64,000 nucleotides of DNA from Phycisphaeraceae bacterium. GTDB taxonomy: Bacteria; Planctomycetota; Phycisphaerae; Phycisphaerales; Phycisphaeraceae. Both the position numbers and the translations under genes were made by a program. A model generated the notes under the pieces. The model saw nothing but the letters and a program-made list of their open reading frames with translations, was not told the origin of the DNA and searched no databases. The DNA is taken from positions 43,424 through 107,423 of the forward strand of contig JANQFR010000015.1 in the NCBI GenBank assembly GCA_028277745.1, given 5' to 3'. Below are positions 9,252-18,224 of the stretch, in pieces. Positions within the stretch are counted from its first letter, which is position 1. Every line of letters begins with the position of its first letter.

Positions 9252-9467
9252 GATCTACTTCCTTCTGAAGCTGATTTAGATTGCAGAAACGATTCGAGCC
9301 CATTGCTGACACCTGATGAGTGAGACTATCACAGAAAAGCCACGTAGCAACTGCAAAATATTGAAAAATGAAGTACGAAGTGTTGCAGAATCACACGAAA
9401 AATTGCCTTAAAAAGCCATTAATGCCAAAATAGCCAACGAGTCAATCTGCAAAGATACGTATATTTA
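9252..9467. promoter_or_regulatory. A+T-rich divergent control region with TTGCAGAA repeats
   Basis: This intergenic stretch separates the PEP-CTERM gene (minus) from the XylR-like regulator (plus). It is visibly richer in A and T than the genes. TTGCAGAA occurs in direct orientation at 9281-9288 and 9383-9390. AraC-type regulators bind direct repeats, so these are candidate sites for the adjacent regulator. TATATT at 9460-9465 and 9471-9476 are possible -10 boxes. Assignment is by inspection only. Confidence 0.35.
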
Positions 9468-9509
9468 ATGTATATTCGTTGCAGGCAGGATGGCCGTATC
9501 GGGCTCCTC

Positions 9510-10682
9510 ATGAAAGATATCTCTATTGTGAAGGTGGTCGTAGACATTGGCGCCGGCTGGGGACGCGAAGCCCTGCGCGGAATTGCGGGCTATGCCCACC
9601 GACACGGCCCATGGAAAATCGAGCCGGTCGCCCCATGGATCAACCCCACAAGACTGGCTCGGGCTTGCCAGAATTGCAGCGGCGTTCTCGCGGTGGTCAC
9701 GCACCCAGCCATTACCGACACGCTGATTCAGACCGGTCTGCCAGTGGTCAGCATGAACCACCCCGACGATCGGCTGCCCAGCGTATACCAATCGGATGCC
9801 GCGATCGGCCGGTGCATCGTGGGTTATTTTGCCGACCGCGGGTTCTCCAATCTGGCCTATTGCAGTTGGTCGGGCGGCACCAAACGCGCCGATCGCGAGC
9901 GAGGCTTCCTTGGTGCAGTTGAAGAACGAAAGCTCAACGGGCTAATCTTCCGAAAGCGATCCCAAGGCCGGTTACCCAGAGGCTCCTCTCAACAACTTAT
10001 GAAAGATCTGGCGGGCTGGGTCGAGGCCCTTCCTAAGCCGGTGGGCATCATGGTCGAGAACGATCGCGTTGGATTCGACCTGCTGAGCGTGTGTTACCAA
10101 GCGAGAATCGGGGTGCCCGGGCAAGTGGCCGTAGTCGGTGTCGACAACGATGACGTATGGTGCGACATGGCTTGGCCACCACTCAGCAGTTTAGCGGTGC
10201 CCAGCCGGGAGATTGGACACCGTGCGGCAGAGATGCTGGATCAGCTCATGCGTAGCGAAGTGTTGGAAGAGAATCACGTAACGGTCCCGCCGTTGCATAT
10301 TGTGACCCGCCAATCCTCTGATTATTACGCTGTTGAAGACCAGCTTGTAGCCCAGGCTCTTGTGTTCATACGCGATCACGTCGGAGATCGAGTCACGGCC
10401 GATGATGTCGCGGAATACTGCGCTGTGTCCCGTCGAACGCTCGAGTACCGTTTCCGTGACGCCACACAACATTCACCCTGGCAGCACATCCTCGATGCCC
10501 AGATCGATTTAGCCCAGAAACTGCTAACCGAAACCGATCTCTCCATTCCCGACATAGCCAAGGCTTCCGGCTTCGGCAGCTCCAGATCACTACTCTCAAC
10601 CTTCCGCAAAAAAGTGGGGCAAACGCCTAACGGTTATCGCGGGCAATGCCGCCAATCAGTCCCTGCCCAGAAACTGGGATGA
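9510..10682 (+). CDS. XylR-like regulator (LacI-type sensor, AraC-type DNA-binding domain)
   Basis: About 390 residues. The first two thirds resemble a periplasmic-binding-type sugar sensor as in LacI and E. coli XylR: GWGREALRGIAGYAHRHGPW near the start, then VAVVGVDNDDVWCDMAWPPLSSLAVPSREIG. The last 100 residues are an AraC helix-turn-helix pair (DDVAEYCAVSRRTLEYRFRD and SIPDIAKASGFGSSRSLLSTFRK). This layout is typical of cytoplasmic activators that bind a sugar and switch on a catabolic operon. The Met at 9510 directly precedes the first sensor strand; an upstream in-frame ATG at 9468 is also possible. It probably controls the PEP-CTERM gene, the GH4/sulfatase operon or both. Confidence 0.9.
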   Translation: MKDISIVKVVVDIGAGWGREALRGIAGYAHRHGPWKIEPVAPWINPTRLARACQNCSGVLAVVTHPAITDTLIQTGLPVVSMNHPDDRLPSVYQSDAAIGRCIVGYFADRGFSNLAYCSWSGGTKRADRERGFLGAVEERKLNGLIFRKRSQGRLPRGSSQQLMKDLAGWVEALPKPVGIMVENDRVGFDLLSVCYQARIGVPGQVAVVGVDNDDVWCDMAWPPLSSLAVPSREIGHRAAEMLDQLMRSEVLEENHVTVPPLHIVTRQSSDYYAVEDQLVAQALVFIRDHVGDRVTADDVAEYCAVSRRTLEYRFRDATQHSPWQHILDAQIDLAQKLLTETDLSIPDIAKASGFGSSRSLLSTFRKKVGQTPNGYRGQCRQSVPAQKLG

Positions 10683-10933
10683 ATATGTGGCGGATTCAAT
10701 TCCGAGGCGTAATATCGGGCAAGGCGTTGGGCTACTACCCACCGCCTCCGGAAACATGATTCATTGAAGGCCTAGTCTCCGCCTCGCTCCGATTGGCTCT
10801 TCACCCCAAGGAAAGCATCACAAGATTAACTTAAACTTCGGCAGCAGCCTTGGAGGGATAGACCAGCTGGTAAGATTCTGAAGATTCATGTCGAGGGCTA
10901 AGGTGAGTTTCTTCTTGAATACATATTCCTGAT

Positions 10934-12487
10934 TCACAGAGATCGCGGGGGCAAGACATTGCCAACCTTGCGATGAACGTCTAGTGCAGAATAATTTGCC
11001 TTATGCATTGGCGTTTTTTCATTGAACTGAGATGACGCAGGGCCATGCGCCGCCAAAGCGACGGTCAGGTAAGGGTTCATGATCAGCTCATCACCCTGCT
11101 GGGCGGCAAAGCGCCATATCCGTTGCATCATGTCCTTCACGACCGGTGCATACGTCGAGGCAGTGGCTAGATTGACCATTTCGTGCGGGTCGCGCTGCAA
11201 GTCATAAAGCTCATCGAAGTCAAACCCGTTGTAGACAAACTTATAGCGATCATCGAAACACGCGCGCTGGGTGTAGTACAACTCGACGCCGTTCATCTGA
11301 GTGAAATGGGTATTACGCCAGTCGGTAGGGATCGAGTTAGCGAACAACGGACGCAGGGATCGGCCCGTGAAGCGATCGTCCGCATGTTTAACACCTGCCA
11401 GGTCGAGTACGCTCGGCGCAAAATCGGCGAGGCTGATCAACCGATTACAAACCACGCCGGGCGCTGCAATATAGCCTGGAGCCCGGACAATACAGGGAAT
11501 GTGATAACCTTCACGGAAGGCAGGAACGCCTTTGCAGAACAGGCCGTGCGCCCCCATGTAGTCGCCGTGGTCAGAAAGGAAAACAAACACCGTGTTGTCG
11601 AACAGGCTGCGTGCCTCGAGGGCGGCGATAACATCCCCCAGCAATTCGTCCTGCATGGTGCAATAAGCCCAGTAATGCGCGGTAGCTTCACGTACTTCAT
11701 CGGGGCTGAGCTGCCCCCAGACCTGCTCGCGTTGTCGTCGATAAATGTTGGGTTTGTCATGGAGCGTGTCGGTGTAGCTCACTGGGAGCGGGACGTCTTC
11801 CAGCGGATACAGGTCGAGTAGCCGCTGCGGCACGCGATACGGATCATGCGGCCCAGTCATGCCGGCAAATAAGCAGAACGGCTGGCGATCATTCAGCGTG
11901 CGGATCGCTTCACAAGCTGCGGCGGTGAACTCGTAATCATTGGTCTGCTCGTAGCCACGAAGGCCTTGGGATTCATAGGTGCCGTATAGCCGAGCGTCTC
12001 CCCAGCCGGGCCGCAACAACCCGCCACGGGGGCGATTGTGCGTATCAGTTTCGGGTAGCCCACTCCGCCATTGTTCGATCGTACGGTGATGGGAGTCGCC
12101 TTTGACCGCATCGACCATCAGTTCTTCCCAACCACGGTCACTGGGATTTTCTTCCCCGCTGACATGCCACTTGCCAGTATGGAAACAGCGGTATCCTACA
12201 TCAATTAAGTCTTCGCAGAATAAGCGGACGCCGGGATTTAAAGCACAGTTAATCGCGGTAGGCGTAAGCACATTGTTGTAGATGCCGTGACGCGAGGGGT
12301 ACAACCCGCTCTGGAATGTCGCCCGCGACGGGCAGCAGTGAGGTGATGGAGTAAACGCTCGTGAAAAACGTACACCTTCGCGTGCCAGCCGTATGGCGTT
12401 AGGAGTGATACAAGGGTGCGCGGGGTCCACCGTGTCGCCTTGCTGCTGATCGGTCATAAAGAACACAAAGTTGGGTCGATCAGGCAT
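10934..12487 (-). CDS. Sulfatase (CCPSR type)
   Basis: A 517-residue type I sulfatase. NFVFFMTDQQQGDT opens the fold, C-C-P-S-R at residues 51-55 carries the formylglycine Cys, and FLSDHGDYMGAHG is the second metal site. The Met at 12487 starts directly before the first strand; the longer frame to 12559 adds an unconvincing extension. The gene is separated from the upstream Asp-box lipoprotein by 236 bases and has a near-palindrome just before its start, so it may have its own promoter. The XylR-like gene converges on its 3' end. Confidence 0.94.
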   Translation of the reverse strand: MPDRPNFVFFMTDQQQGDTVDPAHPCITPNAIRLAREGVRFSRAFTPSPHCCPSRATFQSGLYPSRHGIYNNVLTPTAINCALNPGVRLFCEDLIDVGYRCFHTGKWHVSGEENPSDRGWEELMVDAVKGDSHHRTIEQWRSGLPETDTHNRPRGGLLRPGWGDARLYGTYESQGLRGYEQTNDYEFTAAACEAIRTLNDRQPFCLFAGMTGPHDPYRVPQRLLDLYPLEDVPLPVSYTDTLHDKPNIYRRQREQVWGQLSPDEVREATAHYWAYCTMQDELLGDVIAALEARSLFDNTVFVFLSDHGDYMGAHGLFCKGVPAFREGYHIPCIVRAPGYIAAPGVVCNRLISLADFAPSVLDLAGVKHADDRFTGRSLRPLFANSIPTDWRNTHFTQMNGVELYYTQRACFDDRYKFVYNGFDFDELYDLQRDPHEMVNLATASTYAPVVKDMMQRIWRFAAQQGDELIMNPYLTVALAAHGPASSQFNEKTPMHKANYSALDVHRKVGNVLPPRSL

Positions 12488-12488
12488 A

Positions 12489-12506
12489 TTTACAGCCGCC
12501 TGTAAA
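12489..12506. promoter_or_regulatory. Palindrome TTTACAG-N4-CTGTAAA before a sulfatase start
   Basis: The arms TTTACAG and CTGTAAA are perfect reverse complements with a CCGC spacer, ending two bases before the ATG at 12487. Such an 18-base palindrome is typical in size for a LacI or GntR operator, but its closeness to the start codon could also make it a translational hairpin. No second copy was noticed in the window. Confidence 0.3.
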
Positions 12507-12723
12507 ATCGTTAAGGCCGGACCGGCCAGATATCCAGTGTAGGACCAACTTGGCGCCAAACGGCGGGCCGTTAACCTGCTGGGTGCGTTCGATCAGTGAT
12601 CGTGATTTGGTGTAAGAAGGACACAATCCATCGGAAACCACCTTGGCGGCAGTCGGATTAACAGATTCCAGCAGTCGCATTGTCTTTACGCGATCGAACC
12701 TCTTCAAACGGCTACGTGTTCGA

Positions 12724-15411
12724 TTATGGGTTAAGAACGCCTAACACGCCGATGCGCGAAACCGCCAGTTTCAGCTTACGAGCTCTGTCGGTGAAGTTGC
12801 CGCCTTGCAACTGGACTTGCTTGAGCGTCGCGGGTGTCTTGGTAGTCAAGGGGAAAGTGATCGTGGTGAAGCGGTCGGTGGGACGATCGGCCAGGTCGAT
12901 CTGGACACTACTTTTGCCTTCCTGGCCAATCAGATTGACCGTGAAGGTCTCGGCTTGGTTTCCTTCCAGCAGGCGGATTTCGATCGCGAGGTGTGTGGGC
13001 ATCGGGTTTCCTAGGGTCAAGCCTCCTAGCCGGATACCGACTCCGCCATGTTCGGTTGCATCGATGACCAAGCATTTGCGCTTCGCAAGTATTTGCAAGG
13101 TGACGTTGTCGCCCTTTTTCCAAAAGGGGCCGTAAGCGTAATCGATCCGGTGTACATTGCGGAGAAGAGTGATCGGTCGGCCCCGGTCGTCGTCCCAACC
13201 ACTGAGGCTGACCGCCGGGGGTGCAGGGAACACTCGTCGATTGGGCGTGTTCTCGACCGGTTGACCGATGTCATCTGGATCAGGAGCGCCGAACACCCAA
13301 TTGCCGTAGCAGCAGGACATCACCCAAAGCTCACGCGTCACGGGATGGACCCGGATCGCGCTGGCCATCTGCGCCGCGGTGACACCAGGCGTAGGCGCAA
13401 AGCGGTCGTCTCCGGTCAGGCGTTGCCAAGTTTCTCCGCCGTCGAGCGAGCGAGCCACTGCGTTGTCGCGTTGGATGAACAGGCCTGTTCCGCAAGCTCC
13501 GGCATACACCACACGCGGGTCCACCGGATCGACCGCCACGGCGCTAGTCATAAACTCATCACCTACCAAATCCTTGGGGAGCCGATCACGGACGCTGACC
13601 GGTTCATATCCCGGTCCATCACACCGGTACAGGTGATTGTCCTTCCCCGCCACCCAGATGCGGTCGTGGACGTGGTCGTAAGCGATGTCCCAGATATACC
13701 TAACACGCTCGGGCAGCGTCGCAATAACCTCCCATGTTTTGCCGTGATCTGTAGAACGGACGACGCGTCGCCCCTTGCCGCCGAACAGCGCACCGTCTTC
13801 GTCGGCCGAGGCGATGAACACTCCGTCACAGCCTTTCATTTTCTGCCAAGTCTTGCCGCGGTCTGTGGAACGCATGCTCCACGCAAATAGGACATTAGGG
13901 TTGTGCGGGTCACTGTAGGACACCTGCAAGCCCTTGAGGCCACGGATTTTTAGTTCCGACGTCTTGCCGCCATCGAAGCTGATCCACAGATCATGGCCGA
14001 TACCCTGGTATTCCTTGTTTCCGCCAAAGATGATTTGTCCGTCGGGCGAGTACCCACCATAGACAAAGCCCCAAGGATCGGAATCGTCCCCGCCTTCGCG
14101 CATTGCGTTGGTCGTATTAGAGATAGTGAGATTAATAAACTCCCAAGTCTTCCCGCCGTCCATGGTCAGCCCGCCGTTGTAATCCTGGCTGCCGAAGTAG
14201 ACGGTATCGGGGTTCTTGATTGAGAAATTGAACCTCCCTCCAATCATGATGTTGTTGATCCCGGCGTTGCTCCAGACGAAGCGTTTACCCCCATCTTCTG
14301 TGCGGGTGATCATGTCACCGTACATGGAGATTGCCACGTCCGGATCGGAAGGATGCCAGGCGAGTTGGATGGCTTTGCTTCCGTAACGGATGGAGTCGGG
14401 AACCCAACTGCCGCTGAGATCGTGATGGCTTTGTGTCCAGGTATTGCCGCCATCATGTGAGACAAAACACCGCCGTCCGCGGCGCTGCGTCGAGACGGTG
14501 TACATCCGCTGTGGGTCGGCGGGGCTGACGGTAAAGCGGTAGAATCCGTCAGGCGGGGCGGTGCCAATGTGTTTAAAAGTACTGCCGCCATCATCGGAGC
14601 GCATGAGTTGCGTCGCGGTAGTTGCCCAGACAGTCTTCGGTAATGTAGATACAACGTCCAACGAAAGGATGGGCTGCTTGATGATGCGGGTAAAGCTGAT
14701 CCCGCCGTCGGTGCTTCGCCATAACCCGTTGCCGTTACCGATGACTACAACTCCCTCCCCGGTCACGCGGATCAGACGCCACTTACCTTTGTGACCGTAG
14801 GCCTTGCCGGCCGCCACATCGCGCCAAGTCTCGCCGCCATCGGTGGTCTTCCATAGCCGGCCTCCCGGGTCAGCCGGGTTTCTGGCATCAAGCCAGTAAG
14901 CGACGGTGCAGTAGCCCTTCTCCGGGTCGAAACTGGCCGGGTCCCAAGACAGTGGCTCAGTCTCATCACGGGTCATACCTTTGCGGACGCCGGCTAAGGT
15001 CTGCCGCCAAGTCACGCCGCCATCCGTTGAAAGCCAGACACCGTTGTAGGGGTATAGCTCGTTACCCGTGTTGTCTCCGGCAAGCAGGACGCGGCCGGGA
15101 TCGCGGGGGTTGAACGCGATCCCCGCGGCTCCGATGGCGACCAGCCCGGTGTTCGAGGGGGCCCAGGTTCTGCCGCTGTCAGTCGATCGGTAGATACCAC
15201 CGACGTCGGTCGCCATGAGCGCCACCTGGCCATCGACCGGATCAATCGCGAGGGTCTGAATGCGCTGGCAGCCTTCGCCACCAGAAACGCCGGTCGCTTG
15301 GTGTTCGGCGGTTTGCATCGGCATGGCGCGCCAAGTCTGGGCATCCGCGCAGGCGGCGAGTCCGACCGTCATGAAAAAGAACAATGTAAGAACATGCGAT
15401 CTCTGGTACAT
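12724..15411 (-). CDS. Asp-box (BNR, GH74-like) lipoprotein with C-terminal accessory module
   Basis: An 895-residue exported protein. The N-terminal signal ends in L-A-A-C at residue 21, a possible lipobox, so membrane anchoring is likely. At least ten Asp-box repeats of the S-x-D-x-G-x-T-W form (STDSGRTW, STDGGVTW, TTDGGETW, SHDGGNTW, STDHGKTW, SLDGGETW) indicate one or two seven-bladed propellers. The early TDVGGIYRSTD resembles the segment of GH74 xyloglucanases that holds a catalytic Asp, but GH74 activity is not proven. Roughly the last 140 residues form a separate module that closely parallels the neighbouring gene at 15528-16235. The Met at 15411 is chosen for its signal peptide; the frame is open to 15561. 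Confidence 0.85.
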   Translation of the reverse strand: MYQRSHVLTLFFFMTVGLAACADAQTWRAMPMQTAEHQATGVSGGEGCQRIQTLAIDPVDGQVALMATDVGGIYRSTDSGRTWAPSNTGLVAIGAAGIAFNPRDPGRVLLAGDNTGNELYPYNGVWLSTDGGVTWRQTLAGVRKGMTRDETEPLSWDPASFDPEKGYCTVAYWLDARNPADPGGRLWKTTDGGETWRDVAAGKAYGHKGKWRLIRVTGEGVVVIGNGNGLWRSTDGGISFTRIIKQPILSLDVVSTLPKTVWATTATQLMRSDDGGSTFKHIGTAPPDGFYRFTVSPADPQRMYTVSTQRRGRRCFVSHDGGNTWTQSHHDLSGSWVPDSIRYGSKAIQLAWHPSDPDVAISMYGDMITRTEDGGKRFVWSNAGINNIMIGGRFNFSIKNPDTVYFGSQDYNGGLTMDGGKTWEFINLTISNTTNAMREGGDDSDPWGFVYGGYSPDGQIIFGGNKEYQGIGHDLWISFDGGKTSELKIRGLKGLQVSYSDPHNPNVLFAWSMRSTDRGKTWQKMKGCDGVFIASADEDGALFGGKGRRVVRSTDHGKTWEVIATLPERVRYIWDIAYDHVHDRIWVAGKDNHLYRCDGPGYEPVSVRDRLPKDLVGDEFMTSAVAVDPVDPRVVYAGACGTGLFIQRDNAVARSLDGGETWQRLTGDDRFAPTPGVTAAQMASAIRVHPVTRELWVMSCCYGNWVFGAPDPDDIGQPVENTPNRRVFPAPPAVSLSGWDDDRGRPITLLRNVHRIDYAYGPFWKKGDNVTLQILAKRKCLVIDATEHGGVGIRLGGLTLGNPMPTHLAIEIRLLEGNQAETFTVNLIGQEGKSSVQIDLADRPTDRFTTITFPLTTKTPATLKQVQLQGGNFTDRARKLKLAVSRIGVLGVLNP

Positions 15412-15527
15412 AGTTGATTCTGCTTCCAATACAAGTATGACGACGAAGCCCGGTCTTCCCGTCTCCTGTCCAAACCGACCCGCGGCATGACCGGGTGTTT
15501 GGCGTCCAACCGCTCCGCCATAAACCT

Positions 15528-16235
15528 TCATTCGAACAATCTCTGATGCTGCTGCATCCATACGGTTGGGTACTTGGGATAGGGCCTATGGGCCGGCTTC
15601 CAAGGCCTGATCTTCCCCGGATTCCGCGCTGTCTCATCTTTCGCCGGTTGATCCCCAACCGCTTCCCATTCCGTTCCATCAACGCCAGTCGTCTGGGGTT
15701 CGTCCGGCTCCGCCTCCGGCTCTTTCGCGACTACGACCAGCTTGTCAATCTGTACCTTCAACGGCGTCGTCGCGTCATTGAAGTTGATTCCTTGCACCTG
15801 GAAGTTTTCGATCGCCGAAAAATCGCCACCAGGCAGCGGGACATAGACAGTCTCGAACACCTCGGTATTGAACCGGTCCAACTTGACCGATACCTTTGAT
15901 TTTACACCCTGAGCGATAAAATTGAACTGCAGCTTATTCGCCTCGTTGCCCTCGATTAATCGAGCGGTAACCGCTAGAAACTTCTCGCCATTAGGGCTCA
16001 GGTCTATCCCCTTAAGCACCAGCCCGCCGCCCCCATCCTGACCGGCGTCGATCTCGACATAGCCGACGCCGCTGTCACGACCTGCCGTGACGGTCTTGCC
16101 TTTCTTCCAACTCGTGCCATAGGTATAGTCGAAGGTCTTGGGGCCGAAGTCGCGTAGCGTGATGTCAGCAAAAGCGGGAGCAGCGATGCAGGCCGCTAAA
16201 AGCAAACAGCTTGTGAGGGATGGCGTGATTTTCAT
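15528..16235 (-). CDS. Secreted protein carrying the accessory module found on the Asp-box lipoprotein
   Basis: A 235-residue protein with a signal peptide (TSCLLLAACIAAPAFA). Residues of about 25-170 form a beta-rich module: FDYTYGTSWKKGKTVTA, LAVTARLIEGNEANKLQFNF, VFETVYVPLPGG, FQVQGINFND. The same order of motifs is at the C-terminus of the next gene (YAYGPFWKKGDNVTLQ, AIEIRLLEGNQAETFTVNL, FTTITFPL, VQLQGGNF). A Pro/Glu-rich low-complexity tail follows. A stand-alone copy beside a fused copy is what is expected of a binding or scaffolding domain. I do not recognise a named family. It lies between the pseudopilin and the lipoprotein genes on the same strand. Confidence 0.8.
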   Translation of the reverse strand: MKITPSLTSCLLLAACIAAPAFADITLRDFGPKTFDYTYGTSWKKGKTVTAGRDSGVGYVEIDAGQDGGGGLVLKGIDLSPNGEKFLAVTARLIEGNEANKLQFNFIAQGVKSKVSVKLDRFNTEVFETVYVPLPGGDFSAIENFQVQGINFNDATTPLKVQIDKLVVVAKEPEAEPDEPQTTGVDGTEWEAVGDQPAKDETARNPGKIRPWKPAHRPYPKYPTVWMQQHQRLFE

Positions 16236-16396
16236 TCAGAGTATTCTGAGGAGATCGAGCAGACCCGTCGTTGCCCGTCGTCGATCGGGTCGCTGAATCT
16301 CGCTATGTGTAAGGCCGGTCGATTTGACGCAGCATGGTTTAATTCAGACTCCACTGAGGTACAGTCGCCTGATTTACTAGATCAAGCGACTGGTTG

Positions 16397-17254
16397 TCAC
16401 TCGTTGACGCGGAACATGCCACGAGTGATGCTGTCGCGCGGTAGTTGCTCGGAATGGCCATCGAGAAACACAAACGCGCCAACCTGGCCGATTTCCCCGC
16501 CGTGTCGCAGCGCGATCTGCCCCCAACCATTGGAACCACTGAAATCCGGAGACACTGCTAATCCATAGCCTTGTCCCGGCAACAACAGTTCATCATTATC
16601 ATTTCGAGACCTGTCATAAATCATATGCCGGCTCTTGTTGGCGTTAGACGATGTCTGAAAATACTCGCCTGCATTGATTCCAAAAGCCCGGGCGGCGGCA
16701 TGACCCGGAGCGGCCGCGGCCTCAGTTTGGATCCCGTCGGTGACCATGGCCACCTCACTGGGCGGGCGGATCACCTGCCCAAGTTTGTAGGGGAACCATT
16801 CGTTGGCGTCGGGTATATTGGGATCGCGATTTGTGGTCGTGCTTCGATCCCGCCACCGCGGCATCAACCTGGGGTTGGCGGAATAGTGACGGCCCTCACC
16901 GGCCTCGACCACCGCCTGTGGGCAGGTGATGGCTAGACGGACATTGCCGTCTTCTTCGGTGCCGTAAGTATTACCACCCGAGCCCAGATCACTGGTCAGC
17001 ATCGTTCGCCAGTCAGTCCCTCCGCCGGGGCCCTGGCTTTCGCTGTAAGGCAGGGTATCGTTGTAATTCTGAGTGTAGACGTTCAATGCGATACCGACCT
17101 GTCGCAGGTTGGACATGCACGCAATGTCTCTGGCGGCGCTCCGTGCCGCCTGTAGGGCGGGTAACAGAATTGCAATTAGAAGAGAAATTATGCTAATGAC
17201 AACTAGCAACTCAATCAGGGTGAAGCCATGAGGAGGGGCGTTATGGCGGTTCAT
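16397..17254 (-). CDS. Pseudopilin-like DUF1559-type protein
   Basis: A 285-residue protein with a class III (type IV prepilin) leader: [20 protein letters not shown] after a short basic start, where the prepilin peptidase would cut after the first Gly. Cysteines at [12 protein letters not shown] and a C-terminal [14 protein letters not shown] match the H-X9-DG style domain of the planctomycete DUF1559 pseudopilin family. The role is unknown; the family is greatly expanded in planctomycetes. It sits between a PEP-CTERM gene (84 bases upstream) and the secreted module protein, so it belongs to the same surface unit. Confidence 0.9.
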   Translation of the reverse strand: MNRHNAPPHGFTLIELLVVISIISLLIAILLPALQAARSAARDIACMSNLRQVGIALNVYTQNYNDTLPYSESQGPGGGTDWRTMLTSDLGSGGNTYGTEEDGNVRLAITCPQAVVEAGEGRHYSANPRLMPRWRDRSTTTNRDPNIPDANEWFPYKLGQVIRPPSEVAMVTDGIQTEAAAAPGHAAARAFGINAGEYFQTSSNANKSRHMIYDRSRNDNDELLLPGQGYGLAVSPDFSGSNGWGQIALRHGGEIGQVGAFVFLDGHSEQLPRDSITRGMFRVNE

Positions 17255-17338
17255 CGGAAGCTCCTAGAAGAGGAGAGTAATGGAATCAAAACCCGTGACC
17301 GGCTTTTCGGTCCGCCGCGGGGTCGGTCGCAGCTATGC

Positions 17339-18157
17339 TCAGCCTCGCAGCCGGGCCATCATGCATAGCACACCAACAAGACCGATCAGCGTTAGCGACG
17401 CAGGTTCCGGGATAATGAAGCCAACTAAGGCACTCTCGTCGACATGGACATCATCAACAAACCAAGTGCCTTGGCTGCCTGAGAACGAGCTGAAGAACAG
17501 GGTGTCCATATTCGGGTTGTTTCCTGCGTTAAAGCCGTTGTCATAATCACCCTCATCGACCACGAGTGTGCTTACACCGTTGGCGGTGGTGACCCAGACA
17601 TCGATCTTGCCCGAGCCCAGGTCGTTGGCGCCGAAGTAGTCATCAAGCGAAGAGCCGGTGTCGTTGGTGATCACATTGATCTCGACGAGTTCACCCGCAT
17701 TAAATACGTTCACACCCTCGAGCACCGCCGCGCCCCCGCCATTGCTGACGCCTTGATCGCCGATCCGGATGTCGCTGGTTGTCTGACCACCGGTATTGTT
17801 GTTGCTGATGCGCATCACGAGGGGGCTCTCACCTTCGTTGGGGTCGTAGAACAAAAAGGACACCGTCGAGACTTTTCCGCCGAGGTTGTCGATCTCGGCA
17901 AGCAAGATCGCACCGTTGCTGCCGCTGCCATCCACGATGCTCGCGTAGTGGTTGGAGGCCCCTTGCGCAAAAAACTCGGAACTATCGACTTCGCGGGATA
18001 CTGAAACGCCCGAGGGCTCGGTAATGGTGTTAAACGCGCCGCCGGGATTATCATCTGCGCCCGCGGTCTCGAAGTCGTCGAGCAAAGCGGCGGACACGCC
18101 GCCCGTCATGAGCGAGCAGGCACCGAGGACAATAAACAGTTTTAATTGTGTTTTCAT
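17339..18157 (-). CDS. PEP-CTERM surface protein
   Basis: A 272-residue exported protein starting at the ATG at 18157, which has a strong ribosome binding site (AGGAGG, nine bases upstream); the longer frame to 18364 is not needed. The signal peptide is LKLFIVLGACSLMTGGVSAA. The tail IPEPASLTLIGLVGVLCMM followed by ARLRG is a PEP-CTERM sorting signal. The middle (LLDDFETAGADDNPGG and later FSSFSGSQGTWFVDDVHVD) resembles jelly-roll carbohydrate-binding sequence. It probably leads a minus-strand unit running through the pseudopilin and module protein to the Asp-box lipoprotein. Confidence 0.9.
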   Translation of the reverse strand: MKTQLKLFIVLGACSLMTGGVSAALLDDFETAGADDNPGGAFNTITEPSGVSVSREVDSSEFFAQGASNHYASIVDGSGSNGAILLAEIDNLGGKVSTVSFLFYDPNEGESPLVMRISNNNTGGQTTSDIRIGDQGVSNGGGAAVLEGVNVFNAGELVEINVITNDTGSSLDDYFGANDLGSGKIDVWVTTANGVSTLVVDEGDYDNGFNAGNNPNMDTLFFSSFSGSQGTWFVDDVHVDESALVGFIIPEPASLTLIGLVGVLCMMARLRG

Positions 18158-18224
18158 TGTTGCAAACCTCCTACTGCAAGAAAGGTAATCGGGAATCACA
18201 GAACACCTGGCCGCACCGCCAAGT

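Noticed and set aside
12488..12559. N-terminal extension of the sulfatase to 12559
   Set aside because: The extra 24 residues have no signal peptide features and would place the palindrome inside the gene; the Met at 12487 abuts the conserved strand.
12480..12707. 75-codon minus-strand ORF between the Asp-box lipoprotein and the sulfatase
   Set aside because: It overlaps the sulfatase start in another frame, has no ribosome binding site and no recognisable sequence; possible but unsupported.
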